Shown in pieces: positions 1 through 6,913 of a stretch of DNA of 17,959 bases. The notes below the pieces were generated by a model, which was not told where the DNA came from, searched no databases, and was given only the letters and a program-made list of their open reading frames with translations. The translations under genes and the position numbers were made by a program. The stretch covers positions 1-17,959 of the forward strand of contig NZ_JAQIVI010000549.1 of assembly GCF_028618695.1 (NCBI RefSeq), written 5' to 3'. Numbering within the stretch: position 1 is the stretch's first letter; the number at the start of each line of letters is the position of its first letter. The stretch comes from Natrinema soli. GTDB taxonomy: Archaea; Halobacteriota; Halobacteria; Halobacteriales; Natrialbaceae.

Positions 1-1
1 T

Positions 2-148
2 TTCGGCCTCGGCGGTCCGGCCGCACCCGAACTCGAGGGCGACGGGCCGATCGACGCGACCGACGTGACGCCGACCATCGTCGACCTGCTCGGGCTCGAG
101 GGGGAGCTCTCGATGCCGCTCGAGGGGTCGTCGCTTCGACGGTCCTGA
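2..148 (+). CDS. C-terminus of an alkaline-phosphatase/type I phosphodiesterase-family protein (partial)
   Basis: Only the last 48 codons and the TGA stop are in the window; the gene enters from the left edge. The visible peptide contains DVTPTIVDLLGL followed by a short turn and then PLEGSSLR. This is the usual C-terminal signature of alkaline-phosphatase-superfamily hydrolases (sulfatases, type I phosphodiesterases, nucleotide pyrophosphatases), in which a D-x-x-PT-I-x-x-LLG helix is followed by the final 'xxxGxSL' strand. The catalytic metal-binding residues lie upstream and cannot be seen, so substrate and exact subfamily are unknown. No terminator is obvious after the stop. The next feature on this strand is the tRNA promoter region. 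Confidence 0.75.
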   Translation, partial: FGLGGPAAPELEGDGPIDATDVTPTIVDLLGLEGELSMPLEGSSLRRS

Positions 149-200
149 CCGGAACTGGTCTCGTGCGTGATAGCGTGCCACCCCCAGCCCGGAACGGAAC

Positions 201-211
201 CCTTTTTACTA
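201..211 (+). promoter_or_regulatory. candidate box A/TATA for the tRNA-Glu locus
   Basis: The AT-rich stretch CCTTTTTACTA stands out in GC-rich surroundings and resembles haloarchaeal stable-RNA promoters. It lies about 45 bases before the 5' tRNA fragment at 253 but about 100 bases before the intact tRNA at 312. It may therefore have served an original tRNA copy before the locus was rearranged. Confidence 0.35.
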
Positions 212-250
212 GCCCCCGGCAACGACCAGTTGCACACAGCGCGTGTGACG

Positions 251-264
251 GATCGCTCCGTTGG
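251..264 (+). repeat. 14-bp copy of the tRNA-Glu 5' end
   Basis: GATCGCTCCGTTGG at 251-264 is identical to 308-321, which comprises four leader bases and the first ten bases of tRNA-Glu. The match ends abruptly, so this is a tRNA fragment with no D-arm. It lies 57 bases upstream of the true gene. Confidence 0.75.
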
Positions 265-311
265 GTCGCTGAACGTAGTGAAGCGAGCCCCGGTGCGAGA
301 ACAGCGTGATC

Positions 312-386
312 GCTCCGTTGGTGTAGTCCGGCCAATCATTTCGGCCTTTCGAGCCGATGACCTGGGTTCAAATCCCAGACGGAGCA
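312..386 (+). tRNA. tRNA-Glu (anticodon TTC)
   Basis: The sequence folds as a full cloverleaf. The acceptor arm GCTCCGT (312-318) pairs with ACGGAGC (379-385), followed by discriminator A386. The anticodon stem TCGGC/GCCGA encloses the seven-base loop CTTTCGA with anticodon TTC. The T arm CTGGG-TTCAAAT-CCCAG is perfect. CCA is not encoded, which is normal in haloarchaea. It decodes GAA (and GAG by wobble). The gene is intact, but partial copies of its 5' end (251-264) and 3' end (488-510) flank it, suggesting it is used as an integration target. Confidence 0.95.
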
Positions 387-388
387 CT
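366..388 (+). repeat. tRNA-Glu 3' end, proximal copy of a 23-bp direct repeat (att-like)
   Basis: The last 21 bases of the tRNA (T loop, 3' T stem, acceptor, discriminator) plus two bases beyond are repeated exactly at 488-510. A tRNA 3' half duplicated downstream is the classic footprint left by tyrosine recombinases of integrating elements. Only 99 bases separate the copies, so any element between them has been lost or was very small. Confidence 0.7.
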
Positions 389-487
389 CTTCTGAGGAAC
401 GGAGTGACGAAGAAGGAAGCGCACGCTCTGGGATTTGAATCAGACGAGTCGCAGCACCGGGCGTAGCGAGGTGATCGTCTCGGCGTA

Positions 488-510
488 GTTCAAATCCCAG
501 ACGGAGCACT
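488..510 (+). repeat. tRNA-Glu 3' end, distal copy of the 23-bp direct repeat (att-like)
   Basis: Exact copy of 366-388, without the rest of a tRNA. Between the copies, at 427-439, is a 13-base inverted match to the same T arm (TCTGGGATTTGAA). The arm has therefore been copied more than once at this site. Confidence 0.7.
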
Positions 511-884
511 ACTGTTTGAGACGTGTTCGGCTCCCGTCTCTCGGAGCGCAGTCCTCTCTCGAGTTACGAGCGCGTCTCTCCCCGCCCAAGTCCCGGATGG
601 CAGATTTTGCAACGATCGAATTCTCGAGTCGTCAACGTTACGTACGAGAACCCGAATCGGGAAAGGACGAGTGATACCGGCAGTTTCGATCGGTCCGTCG
701 GCTATCCACGTTCGTTCGTTCGATAGATGCACAGGGCACCGGAGAGGCGATAGCGATTCGTCTATTTGCTGAAATCCACTTCGATAGGAGTCTCGTCCGT
801 TTATCTCACAACATCGACTCACTGGTCGCGGATAGAACTGGATATTCGTAAACTCCTAGTAGAAGGAGCACTTCGTACCAGCTA
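511..884. other. non-coding stretch between the tRNA locus and lrp
   Basis: No convincing gene is visible. Open frames on both strands here (for example minus 490-822) give Arg/Ser-rich proteins without any recognisable pattern and cover tRNA-derived sequence. The base composition is less GC-rich than in the neighbouring genes, as expected for intergenic or decayed DNA. The right end holds the lrp promoter: the AT-rich ATTCGTAAAC (about 844-853) sits 32-41 bases before the lrp ATG. Confidence 0.5.
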
Positions 885-1340
885 ATGACCTACGAACACT
901 TGGACTCAGACCTGGTAAACAAACTGCTCGGCGACGGCCGAGCGAGCCTCCGCAGCCTCGCCGAAGAACTCGACGTCTCCGTCACGACGGTCTCGAACCA
1001 CCTCTCCGACCTCGAGGAGGAAGGCGTTATCGAGGGCTACACGCCGAAAGTCGACTACGACGCGGTGGGGTACGACGTCACTGCCGTCATGCAGCTGAAA
1101 GCCGAAGGGAGCGCGCTCCCCGAAATCACGCAGACGCTGAAGGACCACCGCCAGATGATCTCCGTCTACGAGGTCACGGGCGACTACGACGTGATCGCCA
1201 TCGGGAAGTTCAAAGATACGGACGACATGAACGACGAGATCAAGTCTCTGATTACCGATCCCGACATTAACCAGTCGAATACGAGCATCGTGCTTAACGC
1301 CGTCTCCGAAAACGAACAGTTCGAACTCGACACGGAGTAA
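885..1340 (+). CDS. lrp: Lrp/AsnC-family transcriptional regulator
   Basis: 151 aa, the normal length for the family. Residues 1-55 form an N-terminal winged helix-turn-helix ([21 protein letters not shown] followed by [20 protein letters not shown]). Residues from about 60 form the RAM/AsnC ligand-binding fold, with the family's [16 protein letters not shown] strand pair near 105-120. Lrp proteins bind DNA as dimers or octamers and respond to amino acids. Closely similar haloarchaeal proteins have been linked with nitrogen/glutamine metabolism and often sit beside glnA. No glnA is in this window, so that partnership is not shown here. The ATG at 885 is chosen because an AT-rich element lies about 35 bases upstream. 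The gene stands alone, followed by a short hairpin. Confidence 0.92.
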   Translation: MTYEHLDSDLVNKLLGDGRASLRSLAEELDVSVTTVSNHLSDLEEEGVIEGYTPKVDYDAVGYDVTAVMQLKAEGSALPEITQTLKDHRQMISVYEVTGDYDVIAIGKFKDTDDMNDEIKSLITDPDINQSNTSIVLNAVSENEQFELDTE

Positions 1341-1643
1341 CCGCGTTCAGTCATCGAGCTATTGCGAGAGCTCGACAGCAACTGCGGACGCCCCGTCTCC
1401 GCTCTTCCGGTAGCCACGGCTCGAGCGCGCTATCCGGGCGGAGTGCCGCATTACTCCGTTCTCGAGAATGGAAACAACCGATTGTCCGCCGGAGTGGTAT
1501 ACTAACGTTCGGTTGCTGTGTGATACTAACTACCGGTGTCTAACGAGACAAATACAGCGAATCGACGCTCCTGAAGAAATATATTCCATACCATAAACTG
1601 TGGAAACTTCTATTGAGTCGGACAGTATCTCTCGAGAAGAGCC
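1341..1643. other. intergenic region with promoter of the quinoprotein pair
   Basis: 303 bases without a gene. The right half is AT-rich. AAATATATT at 1577-1585 is the best TATA candidate and predicts a start near 1610, giving a leader of about 35 bases. GAGAAGAG at 1632-1639 just before the ATG is a weak ribosome-binding sequence. A second AT-rich patch, GGTATACTAACG, lies near 1496-1507. Confidence 0.5.
1354..1375 (+). terminator. weak hairpin after lrp
   Basis: A 7-bp perfect stem, TCGAGCT/AGCTCGA, with an 8-base loop begins 14 bases after the lrp stop. There is no following T-tract, so a role in termination is only possible. Confidence 0.25.
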
Positions 1644-2579
1644 ATGACATATGGTACCAATCCTGAAGAGAGGTACAGCTATGGGGAGGTGAGCGACGCG
1701 GATCGTCGTGACTTTCTCAAAGCCTTCGGCGTCATCGCCGGCGGCGGTATCGCCGGTGCGACGCTGCGCGATCTCCGTGCGGAGGTCTCGAGCGGCGCCG
1801 CGGAGGGGCTCGCAGAGATGGGCGAGGCCGTTCGCGGTGGACTGACGGGAACGCTCGACGCGGCGCTGTTGAACGAGCAACTGGCGGGGCTCGAGGAGCG
1901 CTTCGAACTGTTGCCCGAACTGGACTCGATGGGGATTCCCGAGCAGGGAGCGTCGGCGTACCAGGAGCTGACGACGGCGGCGTGGGTGATCAACGACCAC
2001 CTCGCGGAGGTCGGCTTCTTCGCGAGCGCGGAGGAGAACCTGCCGGCGTTTACGCCCGACCATATCGAGGAAACGACGCGGCAACTACTGCACATCGAGG
2101 AACTGCCGACGGCCCTCTCGGAGATCGGGTTCGCCGAAGGAGAACAAACGGCGTTGGTGACGAACATCGTCAACGCCCGCGAGCAGCTCTCGTGGTGGAT
2201 GAATACACCGGACTATCCGCCGGCCGACGTCGTCGAGGACGGGGTCGTCTACGAGTTCGTCGCGCCGCTTCACCAGCGGGGCGCGGAGGGGGCGTTGCTG
2301 TGGATCGATGGGCTCGATTATCACCTCTGGCAGAATAAGGTATTAATCACCGAGGAGATGCTCGATCGCGGACTCTGGGACGTCAAGTCGATGCTTGGCG
2401 GCTACTACCTGCTGGGGTCTGCCGTCCGCGACCTCGCCGGGGGTGAGATCTCCGACGAGTCCCTCTCGGCGCTTATCAGCGGCGGGACCGCGATCACGAT
2501 CATCGGCCAGGAGTTCCTCCGCAATGACGCGATCCAAATTACCGATCCCATGCGGGCTCCCCGCGAGGTGAGTCCCTGA
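1644..2579 (+). CDS. Tat-signal protein of unknown family, partner of the downstream PQQ dehydrogenase
   Basis: 311 aa. The N-terminus has a good haloarchaeal twin-arginine signal, with DRRDFLK at residues 20-26 followed by a Gly/Ala-rich hydrophobic stretch to about residue 40. No lipobox cysteine and no AxA-type cleavage site are evident, so the helix may stay as an anchor. The remainder looks mostly helical, has no cysteine, and carries Trp-rich patches (REQLSWWMNTPDYP near 185-198 and GALLWIDGLDYHLWQNK near 220-236). I do not recognise the family. Its TGA overlaps the ATG of the dehydrogenase gene (TGATG), so the two are probably translationally coupled and act as a complex. By analogy with the small Tat-bearing subunits of bacterial dehydrogenases, it may be the export and assembly partner of the signal-less enzyme; this is inference. 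Confidence 0.85.
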   Translation: MTYGTNPEERYSYGEVSDADRRDFLKAFGVIAGGGIAGATLRDLRAEVSSGAAEGLAEMGEAVRGGLTGTLDAALLNEQLAGLEERFELLPELDSMGIPEQGASAYQELTTAAWVINDHLAEVGFFASAEENLPAFTPDHIEETTRQLLHIEELPTALSEIGFAEGEQTALVTNIVNAREQLSWWMNTPDYPPADVVEDGVVYEFVAPLHQRGAEGALLWIDGLDYHLWQNKVLITEEMLDRGLWDVKSMLGGYYLLGSAVRDLAGGEISDESLSALISGGTAITIIGQEFLRNDAIQITDPMRAPREVSP

Positions 2580-4528
2580 TGGCCAACGAAATCCCCGGTT
2601 CGGAGCATATGGATCTCCCGGACGACGCACCGTGGAACGAGAAACCCGGCGAATCTCACGTCGCGCAGGGCGACATCGACGTGATTCCCGAGCGCGAGAT
2701 CACCGAGGAGGATCTCCACCAGACCACCAAGGACGAGACGAACTGGCTGCTCTTCGGCGGCGCGTACGAGAACCAGCGGCACACGACGGCCGAGCACATC
2801 ACGCCGGACAACGTCGACGAGGTCGAACTCGAGTGGCGCATCGATCTGGCACCGCCCCATGCGCTCGAACCGAATCCGAGCCACGAGTTCCAGGGGTCGC
2901 CGCTGGTGGTCGACGGCGATCCGCCGATCATGTACATCACGGTCGGTGCCGACCAGCTCTACGCGGTAAACGCACGGACCGGCGAGAAGCTGTGGGAACA
3001 CTACTACGAGCCGGCCGTCGGCTACTCGGAGGACGCCCCGCCAGCCGAGCGCGGTCCGGCCGTCCTCGGCGGTACCGTCTACAAGAGCACGCTCGATCTG
3101 GGCGTCCTCGCCGTCGATCGCTACACGGGCGAGGAACAGTGGTACTACAACGGGGCAGCGGCCTATCGCGGTGAGGTCGCCGACGGCCTCATGCACGAGG
3201 AACTGCAGTGGGAACGCGAGCGGGGATCGACCTCCTCGTTCCCGCCGCTGATCTACGACGGCAAGCTGATGAAGGGGAGTTTCGGCGGCGAGTTCGGCGT
3301 CAGCGGGTTCTTCGACGCGATCGACCTCGAGGGGAACCCGCAGTGGCGGTTCAACATGACGCCGACGGAGCAGTGGGTCGGCGATTCGTGGCAACACGGC
3401 GGTGGCACCGCGTGGGCGTCCGGTGCCATCGAACCGGAGGAAGGGACGGTGATCGTTCCGTCCGCCAACCCCGGCCCGTGGTACGGGACGGTTCGACCGG
3501 GATTCAACCCCTTCACGTGCGGGAAGGTCGCCATCGACATCGAGTCGGGAGAGTATCAGTGGCACCACCAGGACGTGCCACACGACTGGTGGGACTACGA
3601 CTCCCCGAGCCCACCACTCGTCTTCGAGGAAGAACACGACGGGGAGCCGACGAAGTTCGCTACCTGGCCGGGCAAGACCGGCTGGGTCTACACGGTCAAC
3701 ATGGAGACCGGGCAGCTCCATCAGCGTAGCGACGAGTACGTCCAGCACGTCAACACCTTCTCGCTCCCGCCGTACGAGGACATCGAGAACGCCCCGTGGA
3801 TGATGCCGCACCTCACCGGCGGCACCAATCCCCAGCCCAGTTCGTTCGATCCCAACACCCGGACGATGGTCGTGAAGGGGGCCAACGAACCGATGGCGCT
3901 GTCCTGGTACGAAGAGGAGTACGAGGCCGGCGAGCGGTACATGGGGATGGACATCGCCAGCGCGGAACCACCCGAGGAAGTCGAAGAGCCGGACGAGCCG
4001 ACCCTCTCCGCCGAGGAAGTCGCCGAGGAGGAAGACCCCCACCTCGAGGCCGAGGTCGAAGAGGAGGAAGATCAGGAAGACGAGGACGTCGACGAGGGCG
4101 AAGACGGCGAGGCGACCGAAGACGGGGAGGAAGACGACGGTCCCCCGGTCGGCCAGGCCCGGCCTGACTATCCCGAGGAATGGAACGGTGCGACCGGCGT
4201 CATCGCCGGCATCGACCCGTACACCGGCGACGTGAAGTGGCAGGAGTGGTACGACTGGACCAACTTCCATCCGCGCGGCGGCTCGTTCACGACGCCGACG
4301 GGACTTGCCTTCGCGGGCACGCCCAACGGCGTGATGGTCGCGTACGATATCGAGTCGGGCGACCGCCTCGCCGAGTTCGAAGTGGCGGACCACGGCGTCG
4401 ACGGCGCGCCGATGTCCTGGGTCGACCCGCACGAGGAGAAACAGTACATCGCGATGCCGGCCGGCGGCGGCCACCACACCGACGTCGAACTCGGGACGAC
4501 GCTGGCCGTCTTCTCGCTCGAGATCTGA
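2579..4528 (+). CDS. PQQ-dependent dehydrogenase, eight-bladed alcohol-dehydrogenase type
   Basis: 649 aa beta-propeller. Family landmarks appear in order: NWLLFGGAYENQRHT...ITPDNV..LEW (about 55-85), QLYAVNARTGEKLWE (near 128-142), RGPAVLGGTVYKSTLDLG..AVDRYTGEEQW (from R158), the catalytic segment HDWWDYD (335-341), and the WPGKTGWVYTVNMETG blade after it. D339 corresponds to the catalytic Asp. D341, two residues on, is an extra acid seen in lanthanide-type enzymes but also in glucose/quinate types. The vicinal Cys-Cys of methanol dehydrogenases is absent; the only cysteine is C314. An acidic low-complexity insert (about 462-525) interrupts a late blade. There is no signal peptide, which is unusual for an enzyme of this class, while the coupled upstream gene encodes one. 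The substrate (alcohol or sugar) cannot be told. Confidence 0.9.
   Translation: MANEIPGSEHMDLPDDAPWNEKPGESHVAQGDIDVIPEREITEEDLHQTTKDETNWLLFGGAYENQRHTTAEHITPDNVDEVELEWRIDLAPPHALEPNPSHEFQGSPLVVDGDPPIMYITVGADQLYAVNARTGEKLWEHYYEPAVGYSEDAPPAERGPAVLGGTVYKSTLDLGVLAVDRYTGEEQWYYNGAAAYRGEVADGLMHEELQWERERGSTSSFPPLIYDGKLMKGSFGGEFGVSGFFDAIDLEGNPQWRFNMTPTEQWVGDSWQHGGGTAWASGAIEPEEGTVIVPSANPGPWYGTVRPGFNPFTCGKVAIDIESGEYQWHHQDVPHDWWDYDSPSPPLVFEEEHDGEPTKFATWPGKTGWVYTVNMETGQLHQRSDEYVQHVNTFSLPPYEDIENAPWMMPHLTGGTNPQPSSFDPNTRTMVVKGANEPMALSWYEEEYEAGERYMGMDIASAEPPEEVEEPDEPTLSAEEVAEEEDPHLEAEVEEEEDQEDEDVDEGEDGEATEDGEEDDGPPVGQARPDYPEEWNGATGVIAGIDPYTGDVKWQEWYDWTNFHPRGGSFTTPTGLAFAGTPNGVMVAYDIESGDRLAEFEVADHGVDGAPMSWVDPHEEKQYIAMPAGGGHHTDVELGTTLAVFSLEI
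3964..4155 (+). other. acidic low-complexity insertion inside the PQQ propeller
   Basis: About 64 codons almost entirely Glu, Asp, Pro and Gly interrupt the propeller between the GMDIAS segment and the conserved PDYPEEWNGATGVIAGIDP blade. In most family members these parts are joined by a short loop. It is probably a surface loop adapted to high salt. Confidence 0.7.
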
Positions 4529-4529
4529 G

Positions 4530-4551
4530 CGGCCGACCGGCCGAATTTTTT
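4530..4551 (+). terminator. hairpin plus T6 terminator of the quinoprotein pair
   Basis: CGGCC (4530-4534) pairs with GGCCG (4539-4543) around GACC and is followed by AATTTTTT (4544-4551), directly after the stop of the dehydrogenase. It sits in the 48-base gap between two converging genes. Confidence 0.7.
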
Positions 4552-4576
4552 CGCACGCGACCGATTCCGAGAGCGA

Positions 4577-6553
4577 TCAGTGTTCGTATCGCTCCTGCGG
4601 GACGATGCGATAGACCGCACCGTCGTCCTCTCCGATTCCGGGCGTCGCCGACGTCATGACGTAGAGTTCGCCCTCGTCGTCGCGACCGAACCCGTACACG
4701 AGTCGATTCAGGCTCCCATCAGACGCGACATCGTCGCCCTCGTCCGTTTCATCACCCTCCTCGGCAGTCTCGTCTCCGCCCGCGGTCTCGACCTCGAGTT
4801 CCTCGATGGACCACGGCCCGTCTTCGCTCTCGGACTGGTCGTCCTCGCCGTCTCCCTCGTCTCCGCCATCGCCCGGCGGATCGATGAAGAAATCGTCGTC
4901 GCCTTCGTCGTCCGCCGTTTCGACCGCGGCGTTCTCGTCCAGCCACTCCGTCGGTGGCCGGGCAATGAACAGCCTACCGGGGCCCTCCCCGTCCCTGCTC
5001 CAGTCGCCGAAGAGGTACGTTCCCGTGAGGGGGTCGACCTCGTCGCTCTCGTAGAGGTAGCCGCCGATCACGGAGACGCCGACGGGCTCCCCGTCGACCT
5101 CGTGGGGATACTCGATTACCGGATCCAGCAGCGGTTCGCCGCCACGGACCGACTCGGGCGTCTCCTGAGGACACTCTTCCGGGGGTTCCGTCGGTGACTC
5201 CGTGCTGAAACAGTGGGTTCCCTCCCTGACGTTCCAGCCGTAGTTCCCGCCGCGTTCGACGTGGTTGACCTCCTCGAACAGCTCCTGGCCGACGTCGGCC
5301 GCGAGGAGCGCGCCCTCCCCGGTGACGCTCATACCCCAGGGGTTGCGCAGCCCCCACGCGTAGTACTCGTCGAGGTGTCCCTCCGCCTCGACCAGCGGAT
5401 TGTCGTCCGGGATCCCGTAGGCACGTTCGTCGCCCTCGTCGGCGGCGTCGCCGCCTCCGTCTCGGGACGTCTCCGACGTCCCGCCATCCACGTCGATCCG
5501 GAGGATTCCACCTAACAGGTTCTCCTCGGTGTCCTGCCCGTTGCCGCCGTCGTTCTCGTCGTACCAGTCCTCGACGTGGCCCTCGTCCGCGTCGTTCGCT
5601 CCGCCCCCGTCGCCGGTGGCGACGTAGAGATACCCGTCCGGTCCGAAGGTGATCGGTCCCGCGTTGTGGTTGAACTGCGGCTGGGGAATCTCGAGGATCG
5701 TCCGCTCGGAGTCGGGATCGGCGCTCGCGCCGTCATCGTCGGCCGTCCGGAACTCCGCGAGGACGAACGTGTGATCGTATTCCTCAGGCGTTCCCTCACG
5801 AGACGGTGCGCTGTAGCGGACGAAGAAGCGGCCGTTCTCCTCGAACTCGGGGTGGAAGGCCAGCCCGAGCAGGCCGCGCTCATCGAACTCCTCGCGCAGC
5901 TCCACCAGCTGATCCGAAACGTCGAGGAACGGCTCCGATTCGAGACCGTCCTCGCCGTGAACGTAGATCTGTCCGGTCTGGTCGACAATGAACCGGCGAT
6001 CCGCGTCCTCGTCGGCCGTCACCAGCGTCACCGGGTTGGCGAACCCGTCGGCGACGGGCTCGAGGCCGACGGTCGGTCCCTCGCCGATTACCTGCTCGTC
6101 CTCGGCTGTCGTCTCACCGTCTCCGCCGTCACCCGAGACGATTTCGACCGCGCCGCTCATCGAGGAACGATGGGGCCCACAGAAATATTCGACCATCCCT
6201 TCCTCGGCGGTGAACTCGACGGTCTGTGTCTCGCCGGAATTACTGACGAGTTCGGTTTCGACGAACCGCTCGTCGTTCTCGTCGACGATGATGAAGTTGT
6301 GCGACGCACCGTCCAGGTTTTCCCAGGTAAGCGTGTACTCCTGTCCCGCTTCCAGTGGCAGGGTCGGGTTCCGCTCGCCGGCGATCGGATCTGGCGACTC
6401 ACCGACCCAGCTACTCGTCCTACCGCCGAGTTCGAACTCGGTGGGTAGCGGCTCCTGTGCGAGCACCGTCGGTGCGAGGCCCGCGACGGTGAGGGCCGCG
6501 GATGATCGGAGAACGGTCCGCCTCGAAATCGCTTTCTCCTCGTCTCGTGTCAT
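4577..6553 (-). CDS. Tat-exported cupredoxin-PQQ aldose dehydrogenase fusion (copy A)
   Basis: 658 aa. A Tat signal (SRRTVLR, residues 10-16, probable cleavage near AQ|EP 33/34) is followed by a plastocyanin-like domain (about 38-140). Its type 1 copper ligands are H85 (ASHNF), then C125, H128 and M132 in FCGPHRSSM. From about 160 to the end comes a six-bladed propeller of the soluble glucose/Asd aldose dehydrogenase type: ERGLLGLAFHPEF (225-237), the putative catalytic H296 in FNHNAGP, GPDGYLYVATGDGG, and the PQQ-contacting R403 in GLRNPW. C448 and C461 could form a disulfide conserved in copy B. Acidic Gly/Asp-rich stretches lie near 358-376 and 545-615. It probably oxidises sugars outside the membrane and passes electrons to its own copper. 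The assignment is by motif; the exact substrate is unknown. Confidence 0.92.
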   Translation of the reverse strand: MTRDEEKAISRRTVLRSSAALTVAGLAPTVLAQEPLPTEFELGGRTSSWVGESPDPIAGERNPTLPLEAGQEYTLTWENLDGASHNFIIVDENDERFVETELVSNSGETQTVEFTAEEGMVEYFCGPHRSSMSGAVEIVSGDGGDGETTAEDEQVIGEGPTVGLEPVADGFANPVTLVTADEDADRRFIVDQTGQIYVHGEDGLESEPFLDVSDQLVELREEFDERGLLGLAFHPEFEENGRFFVRYSAPSREGTPEEYDHTFVLAEFRTADDDGASADPDSERTILEIPQPQFNHNAGPITFGPDGYLYVATGDGGGANDADEGHVEDWYDENDGGNGQDTEENLLGGILRIDVDGGTSETSRDGGGDAADEGDERAYGIPDDNPLVEAEGHLDEYYAWGLRNPWGMSVTGEGALLAADVGQELFEEVNHVERGGNYGWNVREGTHCFSTESPTEPPEECPQETPESVRGGEPLLDPVIEYPHEVDGEPVGVSVIGGYLYESDEVDPLTGTYLFGDWSRDGEGPGRLFIARPPTEWLDENAAVETADDEGDDDFFIDPPGDGGDEGDGEDDQSESEDGPWSIEELEVETAGGDETAEEGDETDEGDDVASDGSLNRLVYGFGRDDEGELYVMTSATPGIGEDDGAVYRIVPQERYEH

Positions 6554-6913
6554 TGTATCAGACTAGGCGCACGTACCGAAAAACCAATCATTCCCTATAC
6601 TGTATGCACGCCACATATCGTGGTCTCCAACTCGGTCAATAAAGGACCGCGATCGTTTCCCAAATAAGGTCGACTTGTACGCCAATCCGACATATAATCG
6701 ATATTTATTGCCGGGGCCGGCCGCACCCGACCGAGACCCCACGCGAAGCTGAACGCGGCCGCCCCCTCAGTGTCTCGAACGATCGACGGACTCGTGTGAG
6801 GGAACCTATTTCACGGTCTTGAGGCCGAAAGAGCGCACGCACCGGCGGCTCGCGCTCGAGCGGGATCTCGGTCGAAAAAACGGGCGGCGGATCGATCGTC
6901 GGCGCGACTCGCG
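6554..6913. other. intergenic region between the two fusion paralogues
   Basis: 360 bases with no gene. Read on the minus strand, it first holds the terminator of copy B. It then holds an AT-rich island around 6691-6710 (ATAATCGATATTTATTG), and nearer the start of copy A a patch near 6593-6604 (CCCTATACTGTA on the plus strand) that could serve as its TATA region about 45 bases upstream. The space suggests that copy A has its own promoter and is not strictly cotranscribed with copy B. Confidence 0.5.
6875..6880 (-). terminator. U6 tract after copy B
   Basis: A run of six T on the minus strand lies about 34 bases downstream of the TAA of copy B, after a very GC-rich stretch (GCCGCCCG). This is typical of archaeal oligo-U termination. 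No strong hairpin is seen. Confidence 0.45.

Noticed and set aside
2405..4477. A 690-codon open frame on the minus strand opposite the PQQ dehydrogenase.
   Set aside because: It is antisense to a gene with clear family motifs, and its protein is Arg/Val/Leu-rich with no pattern, typical of antisense frames in GC-rich halophile DNA.
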